Notes: generated from the letters alone by a model not told the origin. Positions 20,369-29,660 are shown, numbered from the stretch's first letter. The stretch: 64,000 nt of DNA from Maniola hyperantus (GCF_902806685.2 NC_048560.1:412492-476491); one strand, 5' to 3'. A program made the numbers and translations.

Positions 20369-20629
20369 TTCAACTATAAAATAGGCTTCTCTTGACTGCA
20401 ATCTGTCCGTCTGTTTTTTTTATATGCATGGCGGCCATTTTAAAATCTTTATCCATTCATTGTTATAGCGGAAATAGTCAAACTGTGAAAATTTCAACTC
20501 TACCTATTACGGTTCATGAGATAGGTACAGATACACCCCACCCCGCTGACAGACAGACGGACGGACGGACAGCGGAGGCTTAGTAATAGGGTTCCATTGG
20601 CCCCCTTCGGGCATTGAATTTTAAACTTT
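20369..20629 (+). repeat. Upstream block duplicated at gene 6
   Basis: TGCATGGCGGCCATTTT, GTTATAGCGG, TTACGGTTCATGAGATA, GACAGACAGACGG and CCTTCGGGCATTGAA recur in the same order at 24013-24195, directly upstream of the gene 6 promoter. Confidence 0.8.
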
Positions 20630-20766
20630 AACTCGGCGGATTGATAATGCACTGATAGTAACAAGTTCAGAATGCAGATAAACAAATCACCAACGTATTT
20701 ATTACAAGCGCAGCATCTTTGCATCTTATTCCTGGATGACTAGTTGAGGCGATTTGACGGGTGAGT
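20630..20766 (+). promoter_or_regulatory. Promoter and 33-nt non-coding exon 1 of OBP-like gene 5
   Basis: GATAAACAAATC at 20677, TATTTATTAC at 20696, CAGCATCTTTG, initiator TTATTCC at 20726-20732 and donor GTGAGT at 20761; exon 20728-20760. Nearly identical to the gene 6 promoter, including a 10-bp longer exon with GGATGA.TAGTTGAGG. The acceptor is at 21600-21601. Confidence 0.75.
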
Positions 20767-20826
20767 CCAAAACTTCAATCATTATTATTTAAGTTTAAAT
20801 TAAATATTGGATACCGATATTTTAAT

Positions 20827-21052
20827 CAGTACCCTTATTATACATGCGAAAGTGTGTTTGTTTGTTGGTTTGTTGGTTTGTCTTTCAATCACGTCGCACT
20901 GGCAACGGATCGACGTGATTTTTTGCATGGGTATAGATAAAGACCTGGAGATTGACATAGGCTACTTTATCCCAGGAAATTAAAGAGTTCCTACGGGAAT
21001 TTTAAGAATCTAAATCCACGCTTACGAAGTCACGAGCATCAGCTAGTAAATA
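20827..21052 (+). mobile_element. Hel-A element in intron 1 of gene 5
   Basis: TACCCTTATTATACATGCGA to ACGCTTACGAAGTCACGAGC...CTAGT. The hairpin is mutated. Confidence 0.7.
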
Positions 21053-21104
21053 ATAAAAATTCCAAAATGCACGCCTTGCAAATTAAAATGTACATAATCT
21101 TGTA

Positions 21105-21330
21105 GACGGTACGGAACCTTTTCGTGTGAGGATCCGACTCGCACTCGACCGGTTTCATTTTAAACTAAACACTCATATATTCTACCGATTCATTTTTAGA
21201 GTTCTGTATCTCAAAAGGAAAAAAGGATACCTTATAGGATCACTTCGTTGTCTGTCTGTCTGTCGTGTCTGTCAAGACAAGGGGATAGTAACGTTGGAGG
21301 AACCCCCACTAGACAGACAGACAAAATCAA
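21105..21330 (-). repeat. GGTTCCGT repeat fragment
   Basis: GTACGGAACC and TCCGACTCGCACTCGACCGG precede TTATAGGATCACTTCGTTGT with CTGT repeats and GTCAAGACA, pieces of the copies at 52585 and 30735. Confidence 0.6.
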
Positions 21331-21334
21331 ATTA

Positions 21335-21455
21335 GTCGCGGGAAGCCTCTGGATTCAAACGGCGTAATACCGAGGCGTGAGGAAGTCCCTACAAGAAACA
21401 TATATCCAAAACTGGATGTCTGTCGGTTGATATTGATGATGATGATGATGAGTTA
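21335..21455 (+). repeat. GATG-tailed repeat
   Basis: GGATTCAAACGGCGTAATAC, GAGGAAGTCCCTACAAGAAA and a GATGATGATGATG tail. Confidence 0.7.
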
Positions 21456-21609
21456 ATGTTCACGATTCAACCCTGAACACTATTCATTCGGGAAAATCCA
21501 AGAGTTCCATTCCAGCGGTATTTAAAACAAAACTAAATCAAAATCAAAATTTTACATAATTCCCTTCTCAGTGACTCAATTTTCTACGTGATTTATTTCA
21601 GATTTCAAA

Positions 21610-22530
21610 ATGACTCTGATGGTGTGGTTCACAGCTTTAGCGCTATTTGGATTTCTGGCTGCCGCTGCCACCTCTAATGACGACGCTGACATGAAAGTAA
21701 TAACACGGGACACACTTTACCCAAAACATCTTATTAAATATAAGGCAGAACATGATATCGTCAAGTTGGTTGTGCCTCTTAACGCGCTCAATTTAGTAGA
21801 TGACATCCCCCCATTAGGATCGAGTGGACCCGCAAAAGAGAGTAGTGACATATTATTCTTCGTTGAAGCAGATATTCTGCCAGATGGCAGCCGCGTAGAT
21901 CAAGGATTGTATGTCCGCAAGGAAGGAAAGGTCACAAAAATTCTGGACTACGGCAGAGATGCCGCTGCGTCAGGACTTTGGGACAATAGCACGAAAGCTT
22001 TCTTTGGAGCTAAAGGTGGACTTTACGTGTACATCCTAGAGACAAACTCCGCTGACAAATATGGGCCAATCACGGATAGCATCATTGCAATCGATATGGA
22101 GAGATTTGGTGAAGTAATTTACATTTTGACTGAAGATCTTAAATTGTACAAAGTTACTAATGGCGAAAAGAAAGAGAAATTAGAAGACGTCGTTAAACCC
22201 GAGCAAATCGTTTTAGATTTCCAGAACAACCTGTACTTCTTTTCCGACGATAAGGTACCGTATGTCCGCACAGCTGATGGTGTTAAGAAAATCGAAGGTC
22301 TCCCAAAAGCCACAGGAACTGTAACCCTTTACAAACCTCCTTTGTACCTTGAGAATGGAGCTCTAGTTATCATTAATAATAAAGTGTACATTATGTACCC
22401 TAACGCTACCAGTGAAGCTAAAGCTGAACTTGAACCTGGAGCGTTACCGACCGCTGTCGCCGTAGAGGGGCAGGTGTTTCAATACTATGCTCACGATAAG
22501 AAAATATATCAATACAAAGTTCAGATTTAA
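21610..22530 (+). CDS. OBP-like gene 5: shortened family member with disrupted 3' end
   Basis: A 306-residue type B protein; the C-terminal helix-like tail of about 40 residues is absent. The signal peptide MTLMVWFTALALFGFLAAAA and blades FFVEADILPDGSRVDQGLYV, AFFGAKGGLYVYI, VIYILTEDLKLYKV, LYFFSDDKVPYVR, KVYIMYPNATSE and YYAHDKKIYQYK are intact. Translation ends at TAA 22528-22530. Beyond it the ancestral frame can be followed through small deletions to 22588, is split by a mobile insertion, and resumes at 23379 with SASKN...VKSKA and a stop, like the ends of genes 2, 4 and 6. NAT replaces the NGT site. It may be active with a short tail or on the way to a pseudogene. Confidence 0.78.
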   Translation: MTLMVWFTALALFGFLAAAATSNDDADMKVITRDTLYPKHLIKYKAEHDIVKLVVPLNALNLVDDIPPLGSSGPAKESSDILFFVEADILPDGSRVDQGLYVRKEGKVTKILDYGRDAAASGLWDNSTKAFFGAKGGLYVYILETNSADKYGPITDSIIAIDMERFGEVIYILTEDLKLYKVTNGEKKEKLEDVVKPEQIVLDFQNNLYFFSDDKVPYVRTADGVKKIEGLPKATGTVTLYKPPLYLENGALVIINNKVYIMYPNATSEAKAELEPGALPTAVAVEGQVFQYYAHDKKIYQYKVQI

Positions 22531-22576
22531 TTTTAAACTATCTTAGAGAAAGTCTCGAGAAAAAATCGACAGATAT

Positions 22577-23390
22577 CAATAAATCCGCTGTATAGACTAT
22601 AGAAGCAGGCGTTACTTTGCGGAAGTCCATGATATACAATGAACCAAAAGCTTAATTTGCTGTAATCCGCTGAAACAGGTCGAATGTATGATTTAAACAC
22701 ACAAATCCTAAAAAAAACTCGACGCGCGTTTCGCCCCAACACCGGAGCATCCTCAGCCCCCCTAGCATGGGCAGGAGACAAAAATTTTATCCCCCAATTA
22801 TATCCACTGACGAGGGATAAAATTTACTTGTCCACCTCTCAAAGCACGGCAACAGGGGAGAGGAGAAGTTTATCCCTAAATCGGGGACAATTTTATCCTC
22901 GACATTAGACGTGGGTTTAAGTTTATTCTCATAGAACTCAAAAATCAAAACATGTCTCGCGGTACCTGTTGGGTTTAGGTTATGTTTGGGTTGTGTTTGG
23001 GTTAAGTTTGGGTTGTGTTTGTGTTATATTTAGGTTGTGTTTGGGTTATGATTGGAATATGGTTGGAAACCCCAACATAAACCCAACATAGGTCCCAAAT
23101 ACCAATTACCATTAACCCAATAAAGGTAAAGGAAAACATCCAAAAACCAAAAAGACCCCCGTTTTATTCACTGTGGATAATTATATCCACCCGTGAGCCC
23201 ATGCTCGGAGAGTGGATAAAGCTGTCGGAGGGGATAAAGATTTTATCCTTTCCCCGGGGAGAAAATTATATCCCCGCCCATGCTAACCCTGCAGGAGATG
23301 TAGACCTTACAACGCACTATTGCAATTCACTTTGCTTGCAAACAAGCACACTTGTTTGCAAGCTTTTGGTTCATTGTACAATAAATCTGC
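22577..23390. mobile_element. Nested insertion in the 3' end of gene 5
   Basis: Flanked by an 11/12 direct repeat (CAATAAATCCGC at 22577, CAATAAATCTGC at 23379) that looks like a target-site duplication. Near its ends a 19-bp perfect inverted repeat is present (22635-22653 TACAATGAACCAAAAGCTT and 23360-23378). Inside lies a second element with TAGCATGGGC at 22763 and GCCCATGCTA at 23276, repeated TTATCC motifs, and a GGGTTNTGTTTGGGTT tandem array at about 22968-23065. No protein is encoded. Confidence 0.7.
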
Positions 23391-23480
23391 CTCAAAGAAT
23401 ACCTCTCCGATGGTTAAATCTAAAGCTTAATTCAAACACTAGCCACTTCAATAACAAAATTAATTAATTACGTATGTTAT
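23379..23480 (+). pseudogene. Stranded 3' end of OBP-like gene 5
   Basis: GCCTCAAAGAATACCTCTCC and TAAATCTAAAGCTTAATTC match the tail ends of genes 2-4 and stay in the ancestral frame to a TAA at 23426-23428. The following ATTACGTATGTTATGAATT matches the 3' flank of gene 3. Confidence 0.75.
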
Positions 23481-23499
23481 GAATTGTATTTATCTACTG

Positions 23500-23650
23500 C
23501 TAGATGCTACTAGGTGGACGGACGACATCAGACGAGTCGCAGGGAGCCGCTGGACTCGGGCGGCGCAAGACCGTGGCGTGTGGAAGTCCCTACAAGAGAC
23601 TATGTCCAGCGGTGGACGTCTATCGGTTGATGATGATAATAATGATGATG
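23500..23650 (+). repeat. GATG-tailed repeat, good copy
   Basis: CTAGGTGGACGGACGACATC, GGAGCCGCTGGACTCGGGCG, GTGGAAGTCCCTACAAGAGA and a GATGATGATAATAATGATGA tail. Confidence 0.8.
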
Positions 23651-23669
23651 ACTGCTAGATGTACTGTCA

Positions 23670-23928
23670 ATAGATTTACTGCATAATATTAGGATGCCAT
23701 AAGTCTTGAAGATTGTGTATCATTTAATTTGTTATTCTTTTCTGTTTTTATACTTCTTTTTTCTATTTGTGGTTTATTATCTTAAGTTAGGAATTTCTTA
23801 TAATTCTGTACCTATCTACAATTATCAAATAAATAAATGATTAGGATTTTTTTCATGTGTTTAGATAAAATAAAAAACTAAACAAATGTCAATCTGCAAA
23901 AAGTATGACAATATAAGTATTTTAAAAA
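23670..23928. other. 3' flank of gene 5
   Basis: Begins with the CTGCATAATATTAGGATGCC segment shared with 15645-15745. The rest is AT-rich and unrecognised. Confidence 0.5.
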
Positions 23929-23929
23929 A

Positions 23930-24196
23930 CTGGTCAAGTGCGAGTCAGACTCACACACGAAGGGTTCCGTATCATCGTATATAACACGTAACACTATTTG
24001 TGTTTTTTATTTGCATGGCGGCCATTTTGAAATCTTTATTATTTATTGTTATAGCGGCAATAGTCAAACCCTGTGAAAATTTCAACTCTCCATCTATTAC
24101 GGTTCATGAGATACAGATACACTCCGCTGACAGACAGACAGACGGACGGACAGCGGTGGCTTAGTTCTGTTGGCACCCTTCGGGCATTGAACCTTA
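23930..24196 (+). repeat. Upstream block shared with gene 5
   Basis: GTCAAGTGCGAGTCAGACTC and GGGTTCCGTA belong to the GGTTCCGT repeat. From 24013 the sequence follows that at 20425-20625 closely. Confidence 0.8.
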
Positions 24197-24340
24197 AACT
24201 TTAACCGGGGCGAATTGATAATGCACTGATAGTACCGAGTTCAGAATGCAGATAAAGAAATTACTAACGTATTTTTTACAAGCGCAGCATCTTTGCATCT
24301 TATTCCTGGATGAATAGTTGAGGAGATTTGACGGGTGAGT
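24197..24340 (+). promoter_or_regulatory. Promoter and 33-nt non-coding exon 1 of OBP-like gene 6
   Basis: TATTTTTTAC at 24270, CAGCATCTTTG, initiator TTATTCC at 24300-24306, donor GTGAGT at 24335; exon 24302-24334. The forkhead-like site is degraded to GATAAAGAAA. The acceptor is at 24864-24865, so the intron is only about 530 bp, the shortest of the seven. Confidence 0.75.
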
Positions 24341-24429
24341 CCATAACTTCTATTATTATTATTACATAAATACTGGATACAACGCAGCAGAAAGTAGTGT
24401 ACATCGACCTTTAAAAAGAGATAGCAGAT

Positions 24430-24632
24430 TTGTAGAGCATTGTCTTTTCGAGTTATGTGCGTTTTAAGTAATTAACGTAAAGTAGTTAACGGTGAAGGAA
24501 AGCATCGTAAGGAAACCTGCATGCCTGAGAGGTCTCCGTAATGTTCTAAAAAAAGGTGTGTGAAGTCAGCGTGGTAGACTACGTCCAAACGCCTTCTCAC
24601 TCTGAGCCAGCGAAGGCTTGATCATGATGACT
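24430..24632 (+). repeat. SINE3 in intron 1 of gene 6
   Basis: TTTCGAGTTATGTGCGTTTT, GTTAACGGTGAAGGAAAGCA, GGAAACCTGCATGCCTGAGA, ending GCGAAGGCTTGATCATGATG. The tRNA-like head is missing. Confidence 0.75.
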
Positions 24633-24873
24633 GGATAATTGAAGTCAGTTATTTTTTTTTGTATTTTTTTTCACAATTTTTTAATGCCCCTATTTTTAAA
24701 AGGCATTAGGCAACATAAAGCTTGCATCGTTGAGATGGACATGAATTACCTACTTTTTATTCATTCGGAAAAATCCAAGAGTTCCATTCGAGCGGCATTT
24801 TTATAAATTCTAAATCAAAATCACCCAAGCTCTCAATGATTCAGTTTCTATATGTTTTATTTCAGATTTCAAA

Positions 24874-25932
24874 ATGACACTGCTGACTTGCTGCACAGCT
24901 CTTGCGCTAGTCGGTCTTCTGGTTGCCGCTCCCACTTCTAACAACGACGAAGACAAGAAAGGTTTTGTAACACGGGATATTTATCGCGAAGAATATGTTA
25001 AATATAAAGCAGACCATGATATCGTCAACATGGTTTTACCTCTTAACGCGTTGATTAGCGTCGTCTTATCTGAAGCACGGAAGTCCTCGGACAAAACTAA
25101 CCCAAGCCTCGTATTATTCATCGTTGAAGCTGATGTCCAACCAGATGGTAGCCGTGTAGATCGAGGATTGTATATCTTGAAGCTTGTGGATGGAGAAGCG
25201 GAAGCCACAAAAATTCTGGATAACGGCAGAGACGCCGCTACGTCAGGACCAGGAGACAATAGCACAAAAGCTTTCTTTGGAGCTAAAGATGGACTTTACG
25301 TGTACAACCCAGAGACAAACTCCGCTGACAAATACGGACCAATCACGGATAGCATTATTGCAATCGATATGGAGAAACTTGGCGAAGTGATTTACATTTT
25401 GACTGAAGATCGTGACGTGTACAAAGTTACTGATAACGGCGAGAAGAAAGAGAAATTAGACGACGTTGTCAAACCCAAACAAATCGTTTTAGATTACCAG
25501 AACAACCTGTACTTCTTTTCAGACGATAAGATACTATATGTCCGCACAACTGACGGTGTTAAGAAAATTGAAGGTCTCCCAGTAGCCACAGGAAGTGTGA
25601 TCCTTTTAAAATCTCCTATCTTCCTTGAGAATGGAGCACTAGTTATCATTGATAACAAAGTGTACCTTATCTACTCTAACCGTAGAAGTGCATTTATAGG
25701 TATTGAACTCCAACCTAAAGAGATGCCGACCGCCCTCGCCATTGAAGCGTTCCTGTTTCAATACTATGCTCATGACAAGAAAATCTATGAATACAATTTT
25801 TTAATTCAATTTTTGAACTGTGTCTTCGAAGGTATCAACAATCATATCGACGATTACTACGGGATAAAACGACCTCACAGAAACGATTATAATTGTAACC
25901 GTTCTGGAAACGTTTCTAAATCTCGCGCTTAA
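24874..25932 (+). CDS. OBP-like gene 6: secreted ommochrome-binding-protein-like protein
   Basis: A 352-residue type B protein with a full-length tail. The signal peptide MTLLTCCTALALVGLLVAAP and blades LVLFIVEADVQPDGSRVDRG, AFFGAKDGLYVYN, VIYILTEDRDVYKV, LYFFSDDKILYVR and YYAHDKKIYEYN are present. The first loop is longer than in its relatives (LKLVDGEAEATKIL). The NGT site is lost (YSNRRS) but NST is kept. Two cysteines appear only in the tail (LNCVFEG, YNCNRS), which ends SKSRA like the KSKA/KPKA ends of genes 5 and 4. The start follows the acceptor TTTCAG by 8 nt (ATTTCAAA). Confidence 0.82.
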   Translation: MTLLTCCTALALVGLLVAAPTSNNDEDKKGFVTRDIYREEYVKYKADHDIVNMVLPLNALISVVLSEARKSSDKTNPSLVLFIVEADVQPDGSRVDRGLYILKLVDGEAEATKILDNGRDAATSGPGDNSTKAFFGAKDGLYVYNPETNSADKYGPITDSIIAIDMEKLGEVIYILTEDRDVYKVTDNGEKKEKLDDVVKPKQIVLDYQNNLYFFSDDKILYVRTTDGVKKIEGLPVATGSVILLKSPIFLENGALVIIDNKVYLIYSNRRSAFIGIELQPKEMPTALAIEAFLFQYYAHDKKIYEYNFLIQFLNCVFEGINNHIDDYYGIKRPHRNDYNCNRSGNVSKSRA

Positions 25933-26059
25933 TTCCAAAGACAAGGCGTTGTTTTCGATGCCAAAATTAATGACGTATGTTACAAATTATTCCTTTGCTG
26001 CTACATTTACTGTCTTACAAATTTTTCATTTGATAGCTAAGTTAATAATATAATGTTGG

Positions 26060-26380
26060 TAATAATTAACATATTGTGTGACAAAGGGCCAGGTTCTATC
26101 AATCAATCAGCCTGTTTGCGTCCACAGCTGGACATTGGACTTCCCGAGAGCGCGCCACCACATACGGTCCTTCACCTTCCTCCTCCACACACTTCCCGCT
26201 ATCTTCTTAAGGTCATCAGTCCGGCGGGTTGGAGGTCGTCCCACACTGCGCTCGCTGATACTCTGAATGGTCTCCACTCTAGAACACGTCCGGCTCAGCG
26301 GCCATCGACTCTGTCACCATCATCACCAAAGGTTCCTATCCTACTGGAAAATGATTTCTCGGAAATGACTTCATTATTTT
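26060..26380 (-). repeat. Repeat downstream of gene 6
   Basis: GTCCACAGCTGGACATTGGA, CTTCTTAAGGTCATCAGTCC, CTCCACTCTAGAACACGTCC. Same segment and same position relative to its gene as 15180-15390 behind gene 3, here less eroded. An open frame across it is incidental. Confidence 0.7.
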
Positions 26381-26850
26381 TTTAAAAAACGACAATCGGC
26401 TCTTATCTGTACGCACTGCAGCAATTTCCAATAGGACAATAATATAAATTGCTCAACAGTTTCATACTGGTAACGAGGTTTTTAAAATGCAGACTAACAT
26501 AATAGGTGTTTTTAGATACGTACGATTTAATACAATATAATACAATTTATACCCCGTAGTGTGAAATAAGCTAAAATTTGTACGCCTTACATAGGCATGG
26601 CATAGTGTTACATAAAAATTGTACCAACACCTACCTAAGTACCTATTTTAAGAAATAAATATATTTTGATTTTGATATGAAACCTGTTTTCAATAGTTTA
26701 AAAACAAAAAGAAGATCGTTTGAACTGGCGCGCCCACCGCGCGACAATGAAAATGGTAATCATTCATCCAAGGGCCATTTTCATGTAATAAAGTGAGAAC
26801 CAGCCATTTTCTTTGGAATAGTAATAGAAATCACGTCATGCACATGCATT
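26381..26850. other. Intergenic, nothing recognised
   Basis: I looked here for the promoter and exon 1 of gene 7. TATAAAT at 26443 is followed by TCATAC at 26462, too close to fit the pattern of genes 1-6. Confidence 0.4.
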
Positions 26851-26866
26851 TCCAGACAGTGTCGTG

Positions 26867-26929
26867 GCAACCCCCTGCCAGACAACCAAAAAAAATATTT
26901 TATAAAACGAGTGTCTGGCAGGGGGTTGC
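26867..26929. repeat. 18-bp perfect inverted repeat
   Basis: GCAACCCCCTGCCAGACA (26867-26884) is matched in reverse by TGTCTGGCAGGGGGTTGC (26912-26929). A third GTGTCTGGCA follows at 26939. Confidence 0.8.
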
Positions 26930-27004
26930 TACCATACGTGTCTGGCAAAAAAAAATTACTTTATATTTTGACTTTATTTACACCTTAATGACCTTAATAA
27001 AAAG

Positions 27005-27135
27005 AGAGGGTTTAATAAAAACTGCCATACCCCTCCCAGATTAGCCCGCTACCACCTTAGACTGCATCATCACTTACCGCCAGGTGAGATTGCATTCAAG
27101 GGCTTACTTGTATCTGAATAAAAATAAAAAATAAA
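27005..27135 (+). repeat. SINE1 3' end
   Basis: AATAAAAACTGCCATACCCC, CATCACTTACCGCCAGGTGA and the GTATCTGAATAAAAATAAAA tail. Confidence 0.75.
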
Positions 27136-27300
27136 TGGCGGGAAAGCGGTTACGGTTACCGCGCAAGCGCTGTACGGGCGGGGGAGAGCGCTCGAATTTT
27201 TCAAGGCGGGCGGGGCGGCGCACGCATACCACCCTGCGACCTGCCCAATGCCCATATCTCCATTCACAAGGCAAGCCACCGCTTCCATACACACACGTTC
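27136..27300. other. GC-rich island of unknown origin
   Basis: About 120 bp, rich in CG dinucleotides (GCGCAAGCGC, GGGCGGGGCGGCGCACGC), in otherwise AT-rich DNA. All reading frames here are short. It may be part of an older insertion. Confidence 0.5.
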
Positions 27301-27471
27301 CCATTAATTATATTATAGAAAGATCTCAGTCCTCATATTAATATTCACACAACAAAGTGGTTAGTGCTGTGGTCTCCCGGGACTATTTAAAACGTGTGAG
27401 CGTCGCTAATCAACAGGTAGGTAATTTGATAGGATAAACCTCCCAGCGCGTGCCAGACACTTATTTATAAA

Positions 27472-27594
27472 AGCTGAAAGTTTCTCTGCGTATTGTCCCA
27501 ACACTGGGAAGAATGATCTGCAACTATGAAGTTCTCCCAAAGCCACCATGATCCACACTTCATAGTCGCTGATCGTTCTTCTTAACTTTCAGCT
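27472..27594. mobile_element. MITE with AGCTGAAAG terminal inverted repeats
   Basis: AGCTGAAAG at 27472 and CTTTCAGCT at 27586. The inner halves (AACTATGAAGT / ACTTCATAGT) are also complementary. Half copies are at 10135-10240 and 41795-41890. Confidence 0.7.
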
Positions 27595-27689
27595 CTTATT
27601 CCACCGTTTCTTTGTCCTGTAAATGAAAATTTCAAAACAAATGAGACAGTCATGAGAGAACATTGAATGACCTGTTCATGCAATGCTCT

Positions 27690-28065
27690 CTATAATTATC
27701 TCTCTCGCTCGCTCACTCTCTCTCTCTCCCCCCCTCCCCCCCTCCCCCCCTCTCCCCCCCTCTCCCCCCCCTCCCCCCCTCTCTCTCTAATCCTCTAATT
27801 CTCTCTCGCTCGCTCTCTTTCTATAATTCTCTCACTCGCTCGCTCACTCTGTCTAATCCTCTAATTGTCTCTCGCTCACTCGCTCTCTCTCTCCCCCCTC
27901 TCTCTCTAATCCTCTAATTCTCTCCCCCTCTCTCTCTCTCTCTAATCCTCTAATTCTCTCTCGCTCGCTCACTCTGTCTCTCCCCCCCCTCTCTCTCTAA
28001 TCCTCTCTCTCACTCGCTCTCTCTCTTTCTGTAATCCTCTAATTCTCTCTCTCTCTCTCTCGTAT
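27690..28065. repeat. CT-rich microsatellite with TCTAATCC units
   Basis: About 375 bp of CT, CTCG and C-run repeats on the + strand. The phrase TCTCTAATCCTCTAATTCTC recurs about five times, so there is a higher-order unit as well. Confidence 0.9.
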
Positions 28066-28204
28066 GTGCCGTGCCCATTGCCATTTCAGCTTTGCAACTC
28101 GTTGAGCTATGTCGGTTATTCTAGTTCTCCTACGGATGTCCTCATTTCTGATTTAATCACGTCACGAGAAACTCCAAGCATCTGCTGCTGCATCATCATC
28201 AGCT

Positions 28205-28380
28205 CTCTCCACTACCCATATAATAAATATGAAAGTGTGTTGATATGTTGGTTCGTTGGCTTGTCCTTCAATCACCTGAGAAGTGACATAGACAACTTTT
28301 TATTCCGGAAAATCAAAGAGTTCCCACGGGTTCTCAAAATTCTTAATCAACGCGGACGAAGTCGCAGGCATCAGCTAGTA
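28205..28380 (+). mobile_element. Hel-A element
   Basis: CCATATAATAAATATGAAAG to AACGCGGACGAAGTCGCAGG...CTAGT, with an internal deletion. Confidence 0.7.
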
Positions 28381-28419
28381 GGTAGCTAGGTAGTAGGTAC
28401 AATAAATAGGCACATACAA

Positions 28420-28455
28420 AAGCCTCAATAGCTCAACGGGTAAAGCTTGTTGACT

Positions 28456-28490
<35 letters not shown>

Positions 28491-28640
28491 GGATTGACTG
28501 AAAACCGAAAGGTCGACGGTTCAAACCCCGCCCGTTGCACTATTGTCGTACCTACTCCTAGCACAAGCTTAACGCTTAGTTGGAGAGGAAAGGGGAATAT
28601 TAGTCATTTAACATGGCTAATATTCTTTGAAAAAAAAACA
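28420..28640 (+). repeat. SINE2 with a TTG expansion in its tRNA-like head
   Basis: Head GCCTCAATAGCTCAACGGGT and B box GGTTCAAACCCC, body CACTATTGTCGTACCTACTC, end ACATGGCTAATATTC. About ten TTG units at 28453-28491 interrupt the head. Confidence 0.8.
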
Positions 28641-28764
28641 CATAAGATGTGTAAAGATAATCCCATGTTATATCAAAAAAAAATAGTTTTTGATATCTGT
28701 AATTAGTTTTTTTTAACTTTATAATTTTTTTAATGAAAATATCACAAAACTCAGTCTTTTTAAT

Positions 28765-29660
28765 TTTTTAATACAATAAAACTTAAGGCTAGCCTTATCT
28801 AATTACTATATAAATCATGACCGCGTGGAATGGTGCCAAGAATACTGGCTGCATTTCCGCGCTGGACAGCCAGGCTGATCCGCTGCGCAAAAAATGAGCC
28901 AGCCCTTCTGTCACCAGTTGAGGCTATTAATCGCGGTGAAATGTCTCGTAAAAAATTTTTAGCACTAAGACTCCATGGCCCCAGGGTCTCCACGGCAAAC
29001 GGCACAAAAATGTAACTCTCTATAAGAGAGGCATACTTGCGCCGCTTGCCGTTTTCAGCTGTTTCTGCTGCGGCTCCCGGTCTTGATGCTGTCTTCCTGA
29101 TATGACACGGGGCCAATGTGTCAACGCAAGTTGCGTCCCACATTAGCGCCCGTCCCCGTTCCCAGGGAACCAGCGTCAATCCATCAGGTCTCTTGCCATC
29201 ATCCCGACTAATCCCTGCCGGCTCAATGAGCGCAGGAATATTTATGGTGGCAAGAGCTCTTTTAATTGTATCGTTAAGAGAGCCATGCCTAAACAGCCTA
29301 CCGGAGCTCCTTTGGCAAGAGAGTCCGTGGATTCCAAATTTATCAACCTCTTTTCCACACGGACATCTGTGCTGATGGCACAGTGGTGTTCCCAATCTGA
29401 GACCTAGAGCCACACGAAAACTTTCGTTATCTAAAAGTGTGCCGAGATTTTTTGATGGCAAGGCATGCAGCCAATACCCAGATTCCTTTTCGGATAATGC
29501 TAGAAGCCTGGCACGATCTCTGTCACTTGTAAGATTTTGAACCAAATTCGTATGTGTCAGTTGAACCAATGGCAAATCCCAAAGTTTTTGTGTAGTACGT
29601 TCCTTCGGGATGTCGACATTGGGACATCTGACCTTCCAACTCTCTAATTTCTTTTTAATT
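28765..29660 (-). pseudogene. Retroelement C-terminal domain (CxC...H...C, RPDG...WD), upstream of gene 7
   Basis: An open frame of 314 codons runs 29743 to 28799. Its first ~30 residues overlap gene 7 and are probably accidental. The rest is the C-terminal part of a non-LTR-type retroelement protein with the reverse transcriptase missing. A CPC...H...C motif lies at residues 127-143, a RPDGLTLVPW motif at 185-194 and WDAT at 202-205, a layout that resembles a restriction-like endonuclease but is not proven. It ends with SLAVQRGNAASILGTIP. The 3' end continues to a poly(A)-like run. Truncated copies are at 1880, 7285, 36600, 43380, 53612, 56560, 56885, 57500 and 59405. It lies in the putative first intron of gene 7 and almost reaches the acceptor. 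Confidence 0.65.

Noticed and set aside
22970..23065. Telomeric repeat tract
   Set aside because: The units are GTTTGGGTT-like, not TTAGG, and lie within a mobile element.
26053..26385. 110-codon open frame as a gene
   Set aside because: Lies in a repeat also found behind gene 3, where the frame is broken.
26443..26475. TATAAAT plus TCATAC as the gene 7 promoter
   Set aside because: Only 19 bp separate them, and no donor at the expected distance or similarity to the other promoters.
27690..28065. CRISPR-like or satellite array
   Set aside because: CT-rich microsatellite with irregular units; no spacer structure, and the host is a eukaryote.
28420..28515. tRNA gene
   Set aside because: It has A- and B-box-like parts, but the head is broken by TTG repeats and is followed by a SINE2 body found at 12880 and 33935.
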